Under the pieces are notes generated by a model. It was not told the origin of the DNA and made no database searches. It saw only the letters and a program-made list of their open reading frames with translations. Position numbers and translations under genes: made by a program. Shown piece by piece: positions 22,749-33,481 of a stretch of 64,000 nt of DNA. The stretch is from Neoceratodus forsteri. Lineage: Eukaryota > Chordata > Ceratodontiformes > Ceratodontidae. The stretch is from contig CM057453.1 of NCBI GenBank assembly GCA_016271365.2, positions 500,997,001 through 501,061,000 of the forward strand. Reading direction: 5' to 3'. Each line of letters opens with the position of its first letter. Positions within the stretch are counted from its first letter, which is position 1.

Positions 22749-23453
22749 GGCCCTCTTGGAGGCACAGTGGTGCATCAGGTGCAGCACAGGTGTGATGGGG
22801 AGGCCCATGAAAACAGAGGGTATGCCACCGCTTGTATACTAGCCTGCCCACACACTGGGCATACATCAGGCAATACCAAACTGACACTGACATATCTGTA
22901 CCACTATGGGGAACTGACAGCAGGACATGGAGGTGGAGCCAGAGGCATGGGAAGATGACAACCCAGACAGCCCACATGGCACGGACGTCCCGCAGCTGAC
23001 CACAGACACCGACAACAAGGACACCACACAGATGCAACAGACCAGTGGCAAGAGTCAGACGTCCCCAGTGGGAGCAGGATGCGACATGCGCCCTGGACCC
23101 CATGTGCCACCATGCTACCTCCGTGCACAGATGCATCCATACCCACATCATGGCCATTCACAACCCCACCCGGCAGCAGTGCCCATGTGAGCATACACGC
23201 CACCATGCCAGCACATGCTCAAGAAAGAGGTTCAGGTTGTGAGATGCAACTACGTGACAGATGGCCTACAGGCGCAGGGGTGCTGGCCACACACAACACT
23301 GAGCTGTGGCAACTGGAGGAGGCTAGGCTCGCAGCGCAGAGAGAGCAGACAGAGGCCATCTGTGTGCTAACCAATATGGTTGAGGGCATGGCATGGGACA
23401 TAGACTGCATCGGGGATGTGCTGGATACAGTAGCGGACAGACAGCATGAGGCG
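22749..23453 (+). pseudogene. Harbinger Myb-like protein: acidic linker and coiled-coil exons
   Basis: After an acceptor at 22748, phase-compatible text runs to about 22920. Then MEVEPEAWEDDNPDSPHGTD (22927 on) gives the acidic, Pro-rich linker. From about 23210 the frame encodes TELWQLEEARLAAQREQ and DIDCIGDVLDTVADRQHEA, an amphipathic helical end like those of Harbinger Myb-like proteins. A GTAGGT donor starts at 23454 in phase 0. Exon borders inside 22749-23210 are not certain, and frames change more than once. Downstream, the next phase-0 exon may be at 25762. Confidence 0.6.
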
Positions 23454-24099
23454 GTAGGTGCACACACACACACACATATGCCACTGCCCTGGCACACTCA
23501 ACAAAAGCCACACAGACATGCAGTGGTGCAACAAGGGATGTGGCAGTGGCCTGAGCACCGCCATGCACAACACCTGCTGGCCCACAGTTGCACAGTATAC
23601 CGGCACCCCAAGACCATGCCGCAGAGGGCTCAGCAGCAGATGCCCCTGCAAACCACCCACCACTGGCAGGACAATAGGAACAAGGCCCCAACAAACCTGG
23701 TGGCCCCCACCCACCCGCAATGCCACCCTCCACACACGAGACGAACCCAGGGGCAGTGCACAACAGTAGGACCCACAGCCCAGAGACGTGACACCAGGGA
23801 GGTGGTGCTGACCGATGCCCTTGTGCCACATCGTGGACCACCATGGCCACGGGGTGGGGCGCAGCCAAGAGGAAGTGACAATAGCTCCGGCGTACCACAC
23901 GCCAGCACGGGACTGGTGGTTGGACTGGCAGGTGGCATGGAAGGGGCACACACTGAGGTCACATGTTCAGTGTCCACTGCATGCCCTGTGGCAGACATCA
24001 AGCACAGCGCAATGCACACAGTGCAGGCCTGCAGCATTCATGGCACACAGCAGTGGTCACAGTCCCAGACATGGCCAGGGGCAGTCCACAGGATAATCA

Positions 24100-25265
24100 C
24101 TGTGCCCATGGCACACAGGCCTGTCAACCGAAGATGCCATGCACCACAACATGGTGGATGGCACGCCTGGTTGGCGTGTCCCAGCCCCTGTCTGGTGCTG
24201 GTGGAACATCAGGGGGCTGCATGTCACATGGGGGTAGGGGAAGAAACGGTACCCCATGATGTACCCAGATGTTGTGCAACATGGCACACACAGTGAACAT
24301 TCTGCAGGCAAACTCCGGTGCATGCATCATTATGCCACTAGTGTGGTCCAGACACCAGAACCTTATCTTCAGGATGCAAATAGTGCGCTCCACGTACCCG
24401 TATGTCCTCTGATGCCCCCATTGAAGGCCACCTCAGCCCTGCCCTGTGGCACGAAGTATGGTGTCATTAGATAATGCCTCGGAATAACCGCTGTCACCTG
24501 TGGGGGGGAGAACATATGGATGAGTGCCACTGCCATGGGGGCCTACACTGTAATGCTGACACACACACACGCACACACACACACAGACATCCATACCCAT
24601 GCACACCTGCACACAACAGCCCGGGGCACTAACCCAACAGCCAGCCGTCCCCACCAGCACCTGCAGTCAGCCGCGCACCAAGCCCAGAGTTGTCGAACAC
24701 ATAGGTGTCATGGTAGGAGCCTTCATATCTCACGGACACATCCGTGATGCAGCAGTGGGTATCACATACCACCTGACAGTTGAGGCTGTATTAACCCTTC
24801 CTATTCCAATAGGCTGCCTCATCCATGGACACTGTGATGACTGGCACACGTGTGCCATCCACGACACCAACTGTGTTGGGCATGCCGTGCATGGCAAAGA
24901 ATGCTTCCTTCATGGCACGCTTTTCCTGTGGTGTTATGGGGAATCAATCTGGTCACCCACTACCCACAGCAGTGCATCGGTGACCTGATGTATGGCCCTG
25001 GATACCGAGGACTGGCTGACACCTGTGACGTCCCCACACACCTGCTGGAATGATTCGGTGGTGTAATAGGACAGGGTGCAGAGAACCTTTGTCTCCACAG
25101 ACATGGCACGTGCACGCCGTGTCTGTGGCTTCATTCTCTCTCTGATGATGGCACACAGGTGTGCCAATGTGCCATGGTCAACATGAAACCAGTCTATGCA
25201 CTGCTGCTCCCTTAGGTCTGAGGCCAGGAGACATGGCCAGTATGTTCTGGGTCTGTTCCTAGCAC
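24100..25265 (-). pseudogene. HARBI1-type DDE transposase, split by stop and frameshifts
   Basis: Read from 25265 down: LREQQCIDWFHVDHGTLAHL, then TKVLCTLSYYTTESFQQVCG and VSQSSVSRAIHQVTDALL (the N-terminal helix-turn-helix region). Next come NTVGVVDGTRVPV (first catalytic D), YWNRKG, GSYHDTYVFDNSGL (second D) and DGWLLG. An intron-like gap follows, with a GT near 24641 and CCCACAG near 24500, then GDSGY, RHYLMTPYFVPQGRAE and finally VERTICILKIRFWCLD (catalytic E) and CRMFTVCAMLHNI. All three DDE residues are visible. Lesions: a TGA near 24945, a TAA near 24790, and frame changes near 24475 and 24385. This is the catalytic partner of the Myb-like protein. Confidence 0.88.
24555..24592. repeat. 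AC microsatellite inside the transposase intron
   Basis: ACACAC units, with one GC interruption, sit in the gap between the DGWLLG and GDSGY blocks of the transposase. This supports that gap being non-coding. Confidence 0.85.
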
Positions 25266-25761
25266 GCCCTTCATTTCACTCAGTGATGGCAGCATCCAGT
25301 AGTACGACGTTCAGGAGCATCCCGGGGCACATCGCGGTGACCACAGGCATGTTCGCCTGCAACAGTGCTCTTGAGGTCGTGAATGCTGCCCCAGGGCCAT
25401 GCACCGCCCTTTGTACCTCACCCTTCATGGCCACCACTTGAGGGAACATCCAACACCCGCACACCATGCCCTATGGGAGTGGCCCTCATTTGGGCATGGC
25501 GTGCCATCAGCTGTACATCCATGGACCATGGCAGCATCCGCGGGAGCAGGAGGGCATGGTGTGCACGTGGGCAGGCATGCGGCCTACCCACAGAAGCTGT
25601 AGCATGTCACATCACGATACTTCCAGGAGTCCATGAGGGCGGTGCTATCTGGAAGGTCACTGAGCCCTCGTAGGTGAGTGTCCCACTGTGTGTGTGGTCC
25701 ACGGGGTAGCCTCCAACATGTGCAATCACTGACCATGTCCCTGTGCTTTGCTGTGTTGCAG

Positions 25762-26147
25762 GATGTGACTGGGTGGCTGCAGCGCTTTGCAGTGGAGATC
25801 TGCAACCTCAGCAACAGCATCACAGGCAAAGTGGAGGGACTGGCCACAGCATCTGCCCAGGTACATCACCCTGCATGTTGGGAGCATGAATGTATACTAC
25901 AAGGATGCCTGGGGATGGTACTGGAGTGTCATGGAGCCATCAGAGGTAGGATGCTTACCATCATGTTTGTGTGGGCGTGGCTGCCTCTGAACACATGCTG
26001 AACTGACATGTCTCTCTCTTGTTTGTTCTCTCCCAGTAAGGGTACCATAGCCCATTGCTGAGGATGCTCCTGGAGGTGCGGGACTACACAGCCACTACAC
26101 TTGAGTGCTCATCCGATGACTCGGAGGAGGAGGATGAGGCCTTCTAG
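25762..26147 (+). pseudogene. Candidate last exons of the + strand Harbinger gene
   Basis: TGTTGCAG at 25754-25761 precedes a 99-nt open exon (DVTGWLQRFAVEICNLSNSI, then a stretch ending ATASAQ) that closes at a GTACAT donor (25861). The acceptor TCTCCCAG (26029-26036) then opens LLRMLLEVRDYTATTLECSS and an acidic DDSEEEDEAF tail with a TAG at 26145-26147. Both junctions keep phase 0, as does the donor at 23454 upstream. The first codon after the last acceptor is TAA, one change from CAA. If spliced to 23453, the intron would contain the antisense transposase. An unrelated short gene is the alternative. Confidence 0.5.
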
Positions 26148-27126
26148 GGATGGCCGGTGTGTGAGCCGTCCTGTGGACATGTCTGGTTGGGGGGTGGTGT
26201 TTTGTTGGTGGCCTCCCATTGCTGGACTGTTTATGCTGGTTTGGTGGCTGGCAATATTGTTTGATTGTACTTCATGCGGGGGGGGTGTTTACACTGTGCA
26301 GGCTTGGTGACTGTGTGTGGGGGCTTCATGACCATTGCCATATGCCTGTTTGGGGGTCCCTCCATGTGTTGTACAGCTCCTGGTGTGTGGTGGGCACCCT
26401 AGGTGTTCACCTCTGCTGTGGGGGGTTGCAGCCCTGTGTGGTGTTGCAGTGGTGGGGGGGGGCATTGCGCTCTAATGCCCTTGCTCTTCATGGGAGTCTG
26501 TGATCTTGTGGTGTTCCTGTCAGGGTGGGTGGGAGTATTCCTCACATGTGTACATGGAGGGGGGTGCATCTGTGGGTTCTTGTTCTGTTCTGGGGTTCCC
26601 ATTGCATTGCCTACTTGTACTGTTACATGTGTAAGATTGTGGCAGTAAACTGTTTTGACACATGGCTCGGTGTCCTTGTTTCTTTGTGTGCATGTACTGT
26701 GTGTGTGTGTGTATCCTGCCTTGTTTGGGACCTCGGGGGGGGGTCCTCTGTGCCGGCCACCATGCACCTCTCTGCTGTTGCCCACACATGCAACTATTTA
26801 CGTCTCCCCCATTGGGGTGTATGGCTCGCCCACCCTCAGCGCCTGCTTTTGACATATAGTCATTGGAGCATGTGCATAGGCTGTTGACGGGACTGCACTG
26901 CGTAGCCATGTCCCTATGCCTTTGCATATCGGTGGGTGTGCGGAGGTTGTTTCCCACCTCCGCTATGCGGTCCTGCACATCGTTTGTGCATGCCACTTGC
27001 CCAGTTGCACACAGTGTGCCACACATTTCCAGGCCTGCACACTCTTTGCACTCAGTGTGCACATTGGAGAATTGCCACCATTGTGAGCATCTGGTGAATC
27101 CTGTTAGATGATTGATTCATTCAATG
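26148..27126. other. Harbinger 3' region, no further gene seen
   Basis: G/T-rich plus-strand sequence with no supported coding region. Open frames here are long because the stretch is GC-rich and low in complexity, and none shows family motifs. Confidence 0.5.
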
Positions 27127-27284
27127 TACATTAACACTACCTATTGTACAGCAGCCTCCCACAACACCAGAAGCTGACTCGCTCTGTAGTTTTGCTCCGA
27201 CAAAGCTCCTCCAAGCGACGCGCTGGAGCAAGGCAACATCTAGTATTGTGTGAGATTACTGTACAATAGGTAATGTACCTTGAA
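27127..27284. repeat. Short inverted repeat (hairpin) near the Harbinger right end
   Basis: Outer arms: GTACATTAACACTACCTATTGTACAG-like sequence on the left (27127-27152) pairs with CTGTACAATAGGTAATGTAC on the right (27262-27281), apart from a 5-bp insertion. Inner arms TTGCTCC (27205) and GGAGCAA (27232) also pair. It may be a small nested palindromic element or a structural part of the Harbinger end. Confidence 0.75.
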
Positions 27285-27469
27285 TAAATTGTCTGTAACA
27301 GCATTCACCGTGCATTCACAGTAAACTCAGAACTGAAAGGATTACAACTGAATGCTGAATATCATTCATTCATAGCAGCTCACAAATAAGTTTTGAGTGA
27401 GTTTGTGTTTGCTTTTGTAGTACTATAAATGAAGTGTGGGGAAAAATGTGACCTTAAACCACTGTGCAG

Positions 27470-27650
27470 TATAGCGCAGTGGTTTAAGGCTCTGAGCTGC
27501 AAACCTGGAGACCTGGGTTTGAATCCCACAGCCCCCACTTGCATATACAGTACTGTGTGACCCTGAGCAAGTCACTTAACTTCCCTGTGCTCCCAGGGTG
27601 CACCTGTAAAAAAGCTTTCAACTTAGTGTGTCTTACCTGGTTAAACAATT
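27470..27650 (+). mobile_element. MIR/CORE-like tRNA-derived SINE, plus strand
   Basis: The head GCAGTATAGCGCAGTGGTTT has an A-box-like region. The B-box-like GGGTTTGAATCCC is near 27515. The CORE-like GTGACCCTGAGCAAGTCACT is near 27558. The tail ends ACCTGGTTAAAC, close to the ACCTGGTTAACAAAAGC end of the L2-like LINEs at 45380 and 58790. It is the most complete copy of the three and lies just outside the Harbinger element. Pol III control boxes are recognisable, but transcription cannot be judged. Confidence 0.9.
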
Positions 27651-27749
27651 GGGAAATTGAAAATAATTTATCTCCTTGTTTACTTTACTTGTTTGATTCT
27701 TGTCTCACCAGAGTTTAAATACTAAGGTGCATACTAAGGTGAGAAAAAT

Positions 27750-28625
27750 GAGCAAGAAGGCCAAATGGCCCATAAGAGCTCATATACTATCAGAATCAAT
27801 AATAAGACAGTTGAATGCCAGAAGTAAGAAAATTATCCAGTCTAGCCTTAAACTGAGTTTTGTCTTTACTAACAATGACAAACAGAGGCAAACTATTCCA
27901 AGGTTTGATTACTCTTAATGTAAAGAAAAATTTACGTTTATTATTTTTAAAGGGTTTACTCCTTAATGGAAGTGGGTGACCTCTAATGTAAGATGATTCT
28001 TTAAAGGTTATTCATAAATCTACCATCAAAGTGGGATCATGGACTACATCAAATAAAAACAAAAGATCCCCTCTTAATCTTTGAGTTTTAAAAGAAAACG
28101 AACCAAGTTTACTTAGTCTATCTTCATATGACAATTGATGCAGACCTAAAAGGTTTTTGGTGAATCTACGCTGAACTGTCTCCAGTTGATTTATGTTAGC
28201 CTTTTTATAAGAGCACCAGAGTTGTGAAACATACTTCAAATGAGGCCTGACATAAGCTTTAAATAATGGAAGTAACACTTGAGGATGTTTAGAGGTGATG
28301 TTACGTTTTATGGACCAAAGGACCTTATTAGCCTTATTTATTGTGTCATTAATATGATTTGAGAAGTCTAAATTGTTTGAGACAGTAATGCCAAGGTCTC
28401 TCTCATCCGTAGTCTCACCAAGCAGATGCTGCCCTAACATGTATGTTTTTTGAGGGGTCTGAAGTACTCAAGTGCGTTACTTTACATTTGGAGTAATTTA
28501 GCTTCATTCCCCAGTGAGTAACCCAATCATTTATATGATTTATGTCCTGCTGTATAATATTGAATTCATCTAAACTTGAGCAAGGTCCCCCAATCTTAAT
28601 GTCATCCACGTATTTAACAGCAGAT
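27750..28625 (-). pseudogene. CR1/L2-like RT C-terminal fragment, minus strand
   Basis: Reading down from 28625: KYVDDIKIGG (catalytic YVDD), DINHINDWVTHWGMKLNYSK, DERDLGITVSNNLDFSNH, VLLPLFKAYVRPHLKYVSQL, RFTKNLLGLHQLSYEDRLSK and, lower, KRKFFFTLRVIKPWNSLP. Frames change at about 28430 and 28010. Sequence above 28625 keeps a possible GV.QG remnant near 28830 but is too decayed to follow. Family: a CR1-superfamily LINE different from the 50-kb CR1. Confidence 0.85.
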
Positions 28626-28889
28626 GATAAACAATAAGATGTAAATACTGTAACAATGTTGTGGATTCATTTTCTGTAATGTTCCCTAACATAAAAGGAT
28701 CTAAGAAAGCAGAGGAGAAAGGCAACCACAGCAATATACTGTATTGCATGCCAACTCCTGTTGAAGTTATGTATAAAAATAAATAGAGCTTCAGGAAGTG
28801 ACCAGACTTTAATACACACAACAGGTTATTACCCTGTACTACACCATTCTGCCAGCTAAAACCCTCAGTTCCCATTGTGAGGGCCTGTG

Positions 28890-29080
28890 AAGTAATAATA
28901 ATAATCTTTATTTATAAAGCGCCTTTCAAATGTCAAGGCGCGGAACAATAAAAGCATATAAAAGCAATAAAATACACAGTAATCAAACAAGTAAATACAG
29001 AGCTGAAAGAATCAGTTTGGGTAAGCTTTTAGCCATAAATGTGTTTTTAGGGCCTTCTTAAAGCCCTCCAGTACTATAAA
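28890..29080 (-). repeat. Probable LINE or SINE 3' end, minus strand
   Basis: AATAATAATAATCTTTATTT then TATAAAGCGCCTTTC reads, on the minus strand, as a 3' end with GAAAGGCGCTTTATAAA and an ATT-type tail. This form is widespread at LINE 3' ends of fish and amphibians. No coding part is attached. Confidence 0.5.
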
Positions 29081-29320
29081 GAGGGTTCATCTACTCACCT
29101 TTACCAGGTGAGTAAATACCATTGCATCTCTCTCCCTTAACAGTACTCCGTAGGCATCACAAGAGGGATCTTTGTAGCAGTGTCCAATATACTCCAATTA
29201 GGGTGCAAGTAAATGCACACACAGGCCTAGTGAGGAGCCGCTATGATCTGAAGGACCCCCCCCCACCGAAGGCGGCTGTATCCACTGACGCCACATCCAG
29301 GTGATAATGTTTAGCAGAAG

Positions 29321-31240
29321 AGTGCATTTTATTTATTTATTTGTTGATAACCGGGTAGGTGCACTAGACACGAAAGTGACTATTTTCAGGCACGACCCGG
29401 GAGGTCAACAACACAGTGAGATACAGTTACAATGAATACAGTGTCAGGATATATGCAATCGTCACAAACAGAAAGTGAGAACAAAGATTAAGACAAATAT
29501 TGGTACAAGGCATGCAATGGTGTAAGTAATACAAATAGAGATAAGTGCCCATGTGTAGACTATCATAATAATATCACAATATAATGTACAGAAATTGAAA
29601 AAAATATATACTAACAGGATAACATTACAGCCTCCTGCAACTGAAAGGATATTATTGGTAGGAGGCAGGGGAGAGAGGTAATAGTGGGATAGGTTAAGGG
29701 GAAGTTGAAAGTAGGCAGGGTGCCAGCTCATAACATAGAGGGGATACCAAGGGCAGCCAAGGCAGTGGGAATCAAGATCTATGGAAGGTTGAAGCAGGTA
29801 CAACGAGCACAAGCTATAAGGAGGGAGTGGTGCCTCTTCTTAAAGGTGGTATGATTAGGGGCAAGGCGTACGTCTAGGGGCAGCGAGTTCCAGTAGGAGG
29901 GACCTACGTGCGAGAAACCTGATTTCCCTTTGGTAGTTTTACATCTAGGAATGCTCATCAAGGAAAGGCCAGTAGATTGGAGACCGTAGGAGACATGCTG
30001 CGGGGTCAGCAGGGAGGCAAGGTAGGTAGGCATACTTGATCGCAGTACACTGTCCAGAAGGTTCACAAGAGAGAGGCGGCGGCGGTGAGCAATGGGGGAT
30101 GGCCAATTTAGGTCAGAGTACAGCAAGCAGTGATGTTTTAGTCTAGAAGATGCAGAGGCGTAATGGCATATGTTGTTATAAGTAGTATTCCACTTATGAA
30201 GAGTTGCCTTAGAGGCATTTGTATAGATTACGGACCCATAAGAAAGCGATGGAAGCAGGATTCCTCTGGCAATGGCAGTCCTAGCAGTGGGGGTAAGAGT
30301 ATGGCTTGTTTTGTAGGGTGGCGGTAATATGAGCATCATAGGTGAGGGATTCATCAAGTGAGACACCCAGATATTTAAAAGAAGTTACCATCTCTAATGG
30401 GTAGCCGTCAGCCCAATTGACCTGGAAAGATTCACGGCACTGTTTAAGTTTGATAGGGGATCCAAAGAGCATAGCCTTGGTCTTTCCAAGGTTGAGAATT
30501 AGATTGTTTTTGGTTATCCAGGACTAATATTTTGTAGGTCCATGGAGAGCTTAAGATTAATAGAGTGGACATCATCTGAGCTAGTGTACAGGACAAGGTC
30601 ATCGGCATATAGCAACAATGAACAGGAGGATATAATTTGAGGAATATTGTTAATAAAAATCGAGAAAAGGAGGGGTCCGAGGATAGAACCCTGAGGTACA
30701 CCAACATTAATGACTGCTTTTTCTGAGGTGGCAGAGTTGAATTTCACAGTTTGATACCTGTTTGATAGGTAACTATGGAACCAGTTTATAACTCCGGATG
30801 AGAAATCCAGGGAGTGGAGATTGGTAAGTAGAAGAGGGTGGTTAACAAGATCGAAAGCTTTCGTCAGATCGATAGATACTGCACCGGTTTGACGACCCTG
30901 GTCCATGGCTTGAAGAACATCATTTGTCAGTTGTAATAGAGCAGTTTGAGTACTATGGCCTTTTCTGAAGCCGTGTTGGTTTATTTTTGGCAAGGTGTTC
31001 TGAGATCTGAGCTGAGATGAGCTTCTCAAGGATTTTATTCAATACTGCCAGTATTGCTATTGGTCTATAGTTGGCTATATCTTTTTTGTCTCCATTTTTA
31101 AACACTGGCATGACTCTAGCCAGTTTCCATACCTCAGGCACTACGCCTTCCCTCAGGCACAAGTTGAATATAATGGACAGCGGTCCTGCAATGAAAGGTG
31201 CTGCGAGCTTTAGGAGTTTAGGCCAGGTAACCACAGAACG
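29321..31240 (-). pseudogene. L2-like LINE, 5'-truncated RT and 3' end, minus strand
   Basis: From 31240 down: WKLARVMPVFKNGDKKDIAN YRPIAILAVLNKILEKL (split here only for length), QHGFRKGHSTQTALLQL, SIDLTKAFDLVNHPLLL, VGVPQGSILGPLLFSIFIN, YADDLVLY (intact catalytic box), FKYLGVSLDESLTYDAHI and PSYWNSLPLDVRLAPN. Frameshifts occur near 30970, 30510 and 30300. The 3' end at 29321-29400 is the complement of the CCCGGTTATCAACA-plus-AATAAA tail seen in the 45-kb LINE. The endonuclease is missing. RT motifs are very close to those of the element at 43560-44900, so both belong to one family. Confidence 0.92.
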
Positions 31241-31946
31241 AATGTCCTGTAGCAGGATTCACATCCACAAGTAAGGGTGAGGTGCATGCGCCCCTGATTA
31301 TAGAAGGAATACTGCAAGAGGGTCCCTTGTGTCAGGGATACTGCCTCTGTGCAGGGTAGCAGGGATGCTTAGGAAGGGTTTCAGCTCCAACAAAGCCATC
31401 TGCCGACAAAGGCTGTATGCTGCGGGCAGGTCCAGCTTGCTTGGGATATAGAAATATCAGAGGAAACTACCTTTATTAGTGGTTTGAAAAATGCAAATGG
31501 TTCCCTGAACAAAACATGGTTAGGAAGTTAGTAACTAATTAAACAGGAAAGGCAGTATTATGCATTTTCAATTCGCTGAAGAAAAATCTCCACTGGGGAC
31601 AGGCTAGTGGGGAGAATTGAGAGAAACATCAAAGGTATTTGTTTAACAAACCTATGAAAGTCAGGAAGCAGTTTAGGATCATGCCCTCTAGGGATGCACA
31701 GCGTAAGCTGGTGTACTCTGTGAAGTACTATAATAAGTACATATACATATACATATATGTTGCTCAGCAAACAGCAAAGTTGTGAACATGAAAGCATTTT
31801 TCCCCACAGTGCTCAGATCCTCTAGCTCCTCCCACCTCAATTCCCCCACACACGAGGAATACAGCATCATATTTTGGTGATAAAAGGTTGTGAATATACA
31901 ATATATTCACCTGTAATAAAACTAACCAATGTCAAACCCTGAGTTT
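31241..31946. other. No recognisable gene
   Basis: No coding region or repeat recognised beyond a short ACATAT run near 31740. Confidence 0.5.
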
Positions 31947-31950
31947 TTAA

Positions 31951-32250
31951 AGAGCAGCTTCCTACTGATGGTTGTGCTGCCCTCTCCCGGCCCATTCAAT
32001 AACTTATCCCCACAGACAGCTCCCAGTGAAGTGTGGCATAACAAGTCGTGCTGTATTAAAAGTTCTTTTACTCGTAAAATTGAAATCAACCATGCCCCCA
32101 CGTTGGCCCACGCAGCCCTGTTTTGTGATGTCACAAAACAAAGGCTGCAGAATTGCACCCCATTCACTTATAATGGGGCTGATATTGTCACATAGTTTTA
32201 GATTATTTACTGTCGGGATTTTCATAAATCAAAGCGATCGATCGATGTAT
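31951..32250. mobile_element. Left half of a TTAA palindromic element
   Basis: TTAA at 31947-31950 is followed by AGAGCAGCTTCCTACTG. Then come CACGTTGGCCCACGCAGCCC, TTTTGTGATGTCACAAAACA, CCCATTCACTTATAATGGGG and TTTTCATAAATCAAAGC, in the same order as 6600-6800 of the complete palindrome. The copy stops near its centre at about 32250, where a minus-strand ORF1 relic begins. The right half is missing. Confidence 0.85.
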
Positions 32251-32700
32251 AGGGAAGCCCTGCCATTGTGATGGGCCACACTTCCTTGCCTCCTGAAGTA
32301 CCATATCTCTTTCCCTTATGGAGCCCAAGATAGCCAGAACTGCCCTGGCCTGGGGATGTACTGGGTCCACATGTGGTTGGGCCCCTCTGGTATTCACTCG
32401 CTACGTCCTCTGAACTATGATCGGGGAGTCCAATTGTAAGTAATCTGGGAGCCATTGTGCCAAGAAACAGATACTGCCTCCGGCAGACCCAGTATATGAA
32501 CATGGGATGCCTGCGCCCCATTCTCCCAAGTTTTCTAATCGACGTCGGAGTAATAAGTTCCCTTTCACTAGGCCCACCATTGTTGCCATAGATTTATCAG
32601 CAGATCTGTTCGCTTCCTTTGCTGCATCCTCCACCGCTTGGAGCTTTGTTTCTACCACTGCAATCCGAGACATGAAATCACCCATCTTTTTATCAGTGGT
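32250..32700 (-). pseudogene. L1/Tx1-type ORF1 fragment, minus strand
   Basis: From 32685 down: MSRIAVVETKLQAVEDAAKE (heptad pattern of a coiled coil), LLRRRLENLGEW, LTIGLPDHSS, then DPVHPQARAVLAILGSIRER, MVLQEARKCGP and WQGFPIHRS. These match the coiled coil, RRM and C-terminal domain order of L1/Tx1 ORF1 proteins (LENRSRRNNLRI.GLPE; RPR.ILVKF....DR..VL..AR). There are frame changes near 32520 and 32400. ORF2 is not present. It abuts the half palindrome. Confidence 0.75.
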
Positions 32701-32999
32701 TTAGATGGTCATCAACAATGCAGCATTGGATGGCTGCTTCAGGTCAGCTACAGGAGGGCCTACATTTTTATCTAGGCCTGGCTGCATTTCTCTTTGCTGG
32801 TGCCGTTTCTGCCCTCAGCAGTTTTCATATGACCCATTTCAGCAAGCTCTTGGTATGGATCTGTTGTAGAGCTGTGCTGGATTACAGTTTATTGTCAGTG
32901 AGTAGATTTGGTAGCCTTAAAAGGTAAAATGCTAATAGTTTTAGCTAGCAAGGTGTGGAGCTACAGAAGATTGCTGCTCTGAACTCGGCTGCTGGCCTG
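32701..32999. other. No recognisable gene
   Basis: Nothing recognised. Part of it may belong to the TTAA element whose right end is at 33165. Confidence 0.4.
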
Positions 33000-33165
33000 G
33001 CCCCCCCCCACCAAATACACTATTAACATACATTTCAGATCTACTAAGAAAGGAAGCAAATAAAACAACCAGCATCATCAATGAATTTTAAAGAGGATAA
33101 GCAATCATAGAATGTGGGTTTTCAACCAAAAATAGTATATTGCAAAAAGGGGTGACAGTGTCCCT
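33000..33165. mobile_element. Right end of a TTAA element with AGGGACACTGTCA terminus
   Basis: The complement of AGGGACACTGTCACCC ends at 33165 and is followed by TTAA (33166-33169). Moving inward, the complement of CTATGATTGCTTATCC and AAAATTCATTGATGATGC matches the left arm of the 12157-12985 element. A polyC run near 33001 lies at the inner edge. The other terminus was not found. Confidence 0.8.
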
Positions 33166-33169
33166 TTAA

Positions 33170-33442
33170 TGATTGTAATTGGATGAAATGTGAGGCACAC
33201 AGGTATGCATCGATGAACAGAGAGCTTCATTTAAATCACCAATCAAATCCACTCTGCATCTGTGTTAAACAAATTTATTAAACAAATAATGAAGTACAAA
33301 AAGTTACAATAAATAGGATCCGATACAACAGACTGAAAGATTGTGAATTAACCACAGAAATTAGTCAACACACAGCGTAACTGTAAATTAAAAAAAAGAA
33401 GTTTTTTTTAAGCTGTGGAATACTATGACCCCCTCCAACACA

Positions 33443-33481
<39 letters not shown>

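Larger units (their letters stand above)
21815..27420. mobile_element. PIF/Harbinger DNA transposon, about 5.6 kb, with both genes
   Basis: The ends at 21815-21910 and 27330-27420 are imperfect inverted repeats. CTTAAAACTTGTTTGTGAGG at the left pairs with CAAATAAGTTTTGAGTGAG at the right, and CAGCATTCAGCT pairs with AACTGAATGCTG. Between them are a Myb/SANT-like gene on + and a HARBI1-type transposase on -, the normal PIF/Harbinger gene pair. The interior is markedly more GC-rich than its flanks. TAA lies next to both approximate ends, in line with the 3-bp target of this superfamily, but the terminal bases are too decayed to fix the boundary. Confidence 0.85.

Noticed and set aside
23079..24296. 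Long plus-strand open frame (405 codons) as one protein
   Set aside because: Only the first part (to about 23453) resembles the Harbinger Myb-like C-terminus; a good splice donor follows, and the rest is His/Thr/Gln-rich read-through antisense to the transposase.
24433..24660. Val/Cys-rich minus-strand frame as part of the transposase
   Set aside because: It translates an AC microsatellite and lies in the inferred intron between DGWLLG and GDSGY.
27470..27650. A functional tRNA gene
   Set aside because: Box-like elements are followed by a CORE-like body and LINE-type tail, and the same unit occurs at other places, so it is a SINE.
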